From Algoriphagus alkaliphilus (GTDB lineage Bacteria; Bacteroidota; Bacteroidia; Cytophagales; Cyclobacteriaceae), in NCBI RefSeq assembly GCF_900103735.1, contig NZ_FMXE01000002.1, positions 131,373 through 195,372 on the forward strand: 64,000 bases of DNA. Direction: 5' to 3'. The translations under genes and the position numbers were made by a program. Numbering within the stretch: the stretch's first letter is position 1; each line of letters opens with the position of its first letter. This document shows, one piece after another, positions 61,985 to 64,000 of this stretch. The notes under the pieces are model-generated. The model was not told the DNA's origin, did no database searches, and saw only the letters and a program-made list of their open reading frames with translations.

Positions 61985-63502
61985 ATGAATCGACTCGTAG
62001 CTTTCTTGATTTTAAGCTTGGCTTGGGCTTGCCAAGCGCCCTTGAAAGAACCCATCATTTTGGAGGAATTGACCATTTCAGAAATTCACCAAGCCTTCCA
62101 AAACGGAGATTTTTCAGCTGAAGATTTGGTAGAAGCCTATCTCAGTCGAATCGAGGCGCTGGATTCTTCGCTAAATTCCATCTCGGTCACTAATCCTGAA
62201 GCTTTGCCTACCGCCAAAAAACTTGACGCAGAGTTTTCCAAAACAAGGAAGCTTCGTCCCCTTCACGGCATTCCATTAATCGTCAAGGATAACATCAACA
62301 CCAAAGGGCTTCCAACCACAGCAGGGGCTTTGGCTTTGGCGGATTTTTACCCGGAGGAAGATGCCTTTATTATCCAAAAACTCGTGGCTGCCGGAGCAAT
62401 CGTCATCGCCAAGTCCAACATGGCCGAGTGGGCCTTCAGTCCCATGCACTCGGAGAGTTCAACCCAAGGGACTACCCGAAATCCCTACAACCTGGATCAC
62501 GTTCCTGCCGGGTCAAGCGGGGGAACGGGAGCTGCCGTTGCTGCTAATTTTGGCACCATTGGATTGGGTACCGACACCGGCAATTCGATCCGTGGACCTT
62601 CCTCCCACCACGCCTTGGTAGGTTTTCGGACTACCTTAGGCTTGGTCAGCCGGGAAGGAATCGTGCCGCTATACCTCCGGAATGATGTGGTAGGCCCCAT
62701 GTGCCGGACGGTGGAAGATGCGACCAAGGTTTTGCAAGCCATCGCCGGAATTGACCCAAAAGATCCGATTACTCACTATTCCCAAGGAAAGACCACCACA
62801 AACTACACGCAATTCCTAAAAAAAGACGGAATGAAAGGAGCAAGAATCGGAGTGTTTAGAACCTTGAGTGAAAAGGATACAGATCCCGAGATTTCTGCGC
62901 TGTTCAACCAATCCCTGAAAGACATGGCTATGCTAGGTGCGGTGATCATTGACTCGGTGGAAGTAGAAAACTTTGATTCCCTCCGTAGAAATCAATGGTG
63001 TCCCGTTTTCCGGCAGGATCTGGAAAAATTCTTGGCAGACTATGTCAAGCGAGACACAATGAAAACACTCGAAGATGTGATCCGGGTTGGGACGAAATCC
63101 GAATACGCCAAAGAAGGACTTGAAAGCTTTCGTGAAAGCGAATTGCCAGAAAATATGGTTGAGGATTGCGGAGATCCTTTTACCGATTTGCGACGAATAG
63201 CTTTTCGCGAAGCGATCGAAAAAGTCATGGATTCTCTAAAATTGGATGCACTGGTCTATCCAAGTTGGAATAATAAGCCTGCACGGATTGACAGATTCCA
63301 AGAAGAATACTTAGGTGACAATTCCCAAATTATCGCTCCGCATACGGGACAGCCGGCATTTACAATTACAATGGGATTTACTTCAGGAAATCTCCCTGCG
63401 GGACTTCAGTTTCTAGGGAAAATGTGGACTGAACCAACATTGATCCGCCTTGTCTACTCCTACGAACAAGGCACCAAACATCGCAAAGCTCCGGTATTTT
63501 AA
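61985..63502 (+). CDS. Amidase-signature hydrolase, lipoprotein
   Basis: This 505-residue protein has a lipoprotein signal (MNRLVAFLILSLAWAC). The Ser-cisSer-Lys triad is visible: Lys101 in LIVKDNIN, the cis-Ser in PAGSSGGTGAA (177-178) and the nucleophile Ser201 in TDTGNSIRGP. It hydrolyses amides in the periplasm, not as a GatA subunit, since it is exported and alone. The next gene starts 10 bases after its stop. Confidence 0.9.
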   Translation: MNRLVAFLILSLAWACQAPLKEPIILEELTISEIHQAFQNGDFSAEDLVEAYLSRIEALDSSLNSISVTNPEALPTAKKLDAEFSKTRKLRPLHGIPLIVKDNINTKGLPTTAGALALADFYPEEDAFIIQKLVAAGAIVIAKSNMAEWAFSPMHSESSTQGTTRNPYNLDHVPAGSSGGTGAAVAANFGTIGLGTDTGNSIRGPSSHHALVGFRTTLGLVSREGIVPLYLRNDVVGPMCRTVEDATKVLQAIAGIDPKDPITHYSQGKTTTNYTQFLKKDGMKGARIGVFRTLSEKDTDPEISALFNQSLKDMAMLGAVIIDSVEVENFDSLRRNQWCPVFRQDLEKFLADYVKRDTMKTLEDVIRVGTKSEYAKEGLESFRESELPENMVEDCGDPFTDLRRIAFREAIEKVMDSLKLDALVYPSWNNKPARIDRFQEEYLGDNSQIIAPHTGQPAFTITMGFTSGNLPAGLQFLGKMWTEPTLIRLVYSYEQGTKHRKAPVF

Positions 63503-63512
63503 AAGCTCATCT

Positions 63513-64000
63513 ATGGCACACCATCATTCCCATGATTCCGGTAAAAATCTAAGGCTTGCCTTTTTTCTCAATCTGTCTTTTACCCTGATTGAGTTTGTGG
63601 GGGGATGGTATGTGAACAGTGTTGCGATTATTTCTGATGCGGTGCATGACTTGGGTGATTCAATTTCCCTGGGTACTTCCTGGTATCTGGACAAGCTTTC
63701 GAAAAAGAAAGCAACCGAATCCTATTCCTTTGGATATCGGCGATTCTCCCTTCTTGGAGCCTTGATCAATGCCATTGTTCTGATTTTGGGGTCAGTCTTT
63801 GTGATCCGGGAGGCTATTCTCCGACTCCAAAGTCCTGAAATGTCAGATGCCAAAGGCATGTTTTATTTTGCGCTGCTGGGAGTGGCAGTCAACGGCTATG
63901 CGGCCTGGAAACTGAGTAAAGGAAAAACCCTGAATGAGCGGGTGATTACCTGGCACCTGATCGAAGACGTTTTGGGTTGGATTGCAGTGCTTATCGCTTC
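63513..64000 (+). CDS. Cation diffusion facilitator transporter, truncated at window edge
   Basis: The ATG at 63513 opens 162 codons to the window end. The His-rich start (MAHHHSHDSG) and membrane segment 2 with ISDAVHDLGDSISL place the metal ligands His45 and Asp49 as in zinc-type CDF antiporters. GYRRFSLLGALINAIVLILGS follows. It should export Zn2+ or a similar metal in exchange for protons. The C-terminal domain is outside the window. Confidence 0.9.
   Translation, partial: MAHHHSHDSGKNLRLAFFLNLSFTLIEFVGGWYVNSVAIISDAVHDLGDSISLGTSWYLDKLSKKKATESYSFGYRRFSLLGALINAIVLILGSVFVIREAILRLQSPEMSDAKGMFYFALLGVAVNGYAAWKLSKGKTLNERVITWHLIEDVLGWIAVLIA

Overview
The window comes from a Bacteroidota chromosome, most likely a Cytophagales member close to Algoriphagus (Cyclobacteriaceae). 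I infer this from gldB, two PorP/SprF-type outer-membrane proteins around a type IX (T9SS type B) adhesin, an RprX/RprY-like two-component pair, many lipoproteins with a short lipobox, TAnnTTTG promoter boxes close to start codons, and GxxExxY and DUF6364/PIN accessory genes. No rRNA, tRNA, CRISPR array or intact insertion sequence was seen.

Layout. 0-13.1 kb is mostly housekeeping and exported hydrolases: an edge-truncated M20 amidase, a plant-type acyl-ACP desaturase, a beta-propeller lipoprotein with an esterase lipoprotein, an M19 dipeptidase, a PIN toxin-antitoxin pair, clpB, a DUF1304 membrane protein, an RsmF-type rRNA methyltransferase and a P1 peptidase. 13.1-13.6 kb holds a RelE-type module whose toxin has an in-frame stop. 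13.8-35 kb is nth followed by a large Wzx/Wzy-type exopolysaccharide locus (asparagine synthetase, glycosyltransferases, radical SAM protein, export porin, chain-length protein, flippase, polymerase, methyltransferase). Unrelated genes interrupt it at three points: gldB on the opposite strand, a restriction-modification island with an intact methyltransferase and a decayed partner, and a Fic island with an elaborate operator.

35-42 kb is an accessory and repair stretch: a GxxExxY gene between two ~110-bp repeats, an OsmC gene followed by a fragment duplicating its own C-terminus, rlmF, a SIMPL protein, a HicB-like HTH fragment, an M14 peptidase, a dipeptide epimerase and a RelE/ParE module. 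42-46 kb has the RprXY-like two-component pair and lysA, separated by two terminator-like hairpins. 46-50.7 kb is a porP / SprB-repeat adhesin / porP cassette. 50.7-64 kb holds an iron-sulfur photolyase, a TolB-like lipoprotein, an M28-PDZ peptidase, an RHH/PIN module, a GxxExxY remnant, a TonB-dependent receptor with a TPR partner, a LytS/LytR-type pair, a DUF4349 lipoprotein, an amidase lipoprotein and the start of a cation-efflux gene.

Together these suggest a gliding or surface-attached heterotroph that secretes polysaccharide and T9SS adhesins and degrades peptides. The most notable signals are small scale: decayed or fragmentary toxin-antitoxin and restriction genes, palindromic operators, repeat-flanked GxxExxY genes and oddly placed terminators. 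I did not find a clearly new multi-gene system. The best candidates for new biology are the repeat-flanked GxxExxY unit and the Fic operator array.
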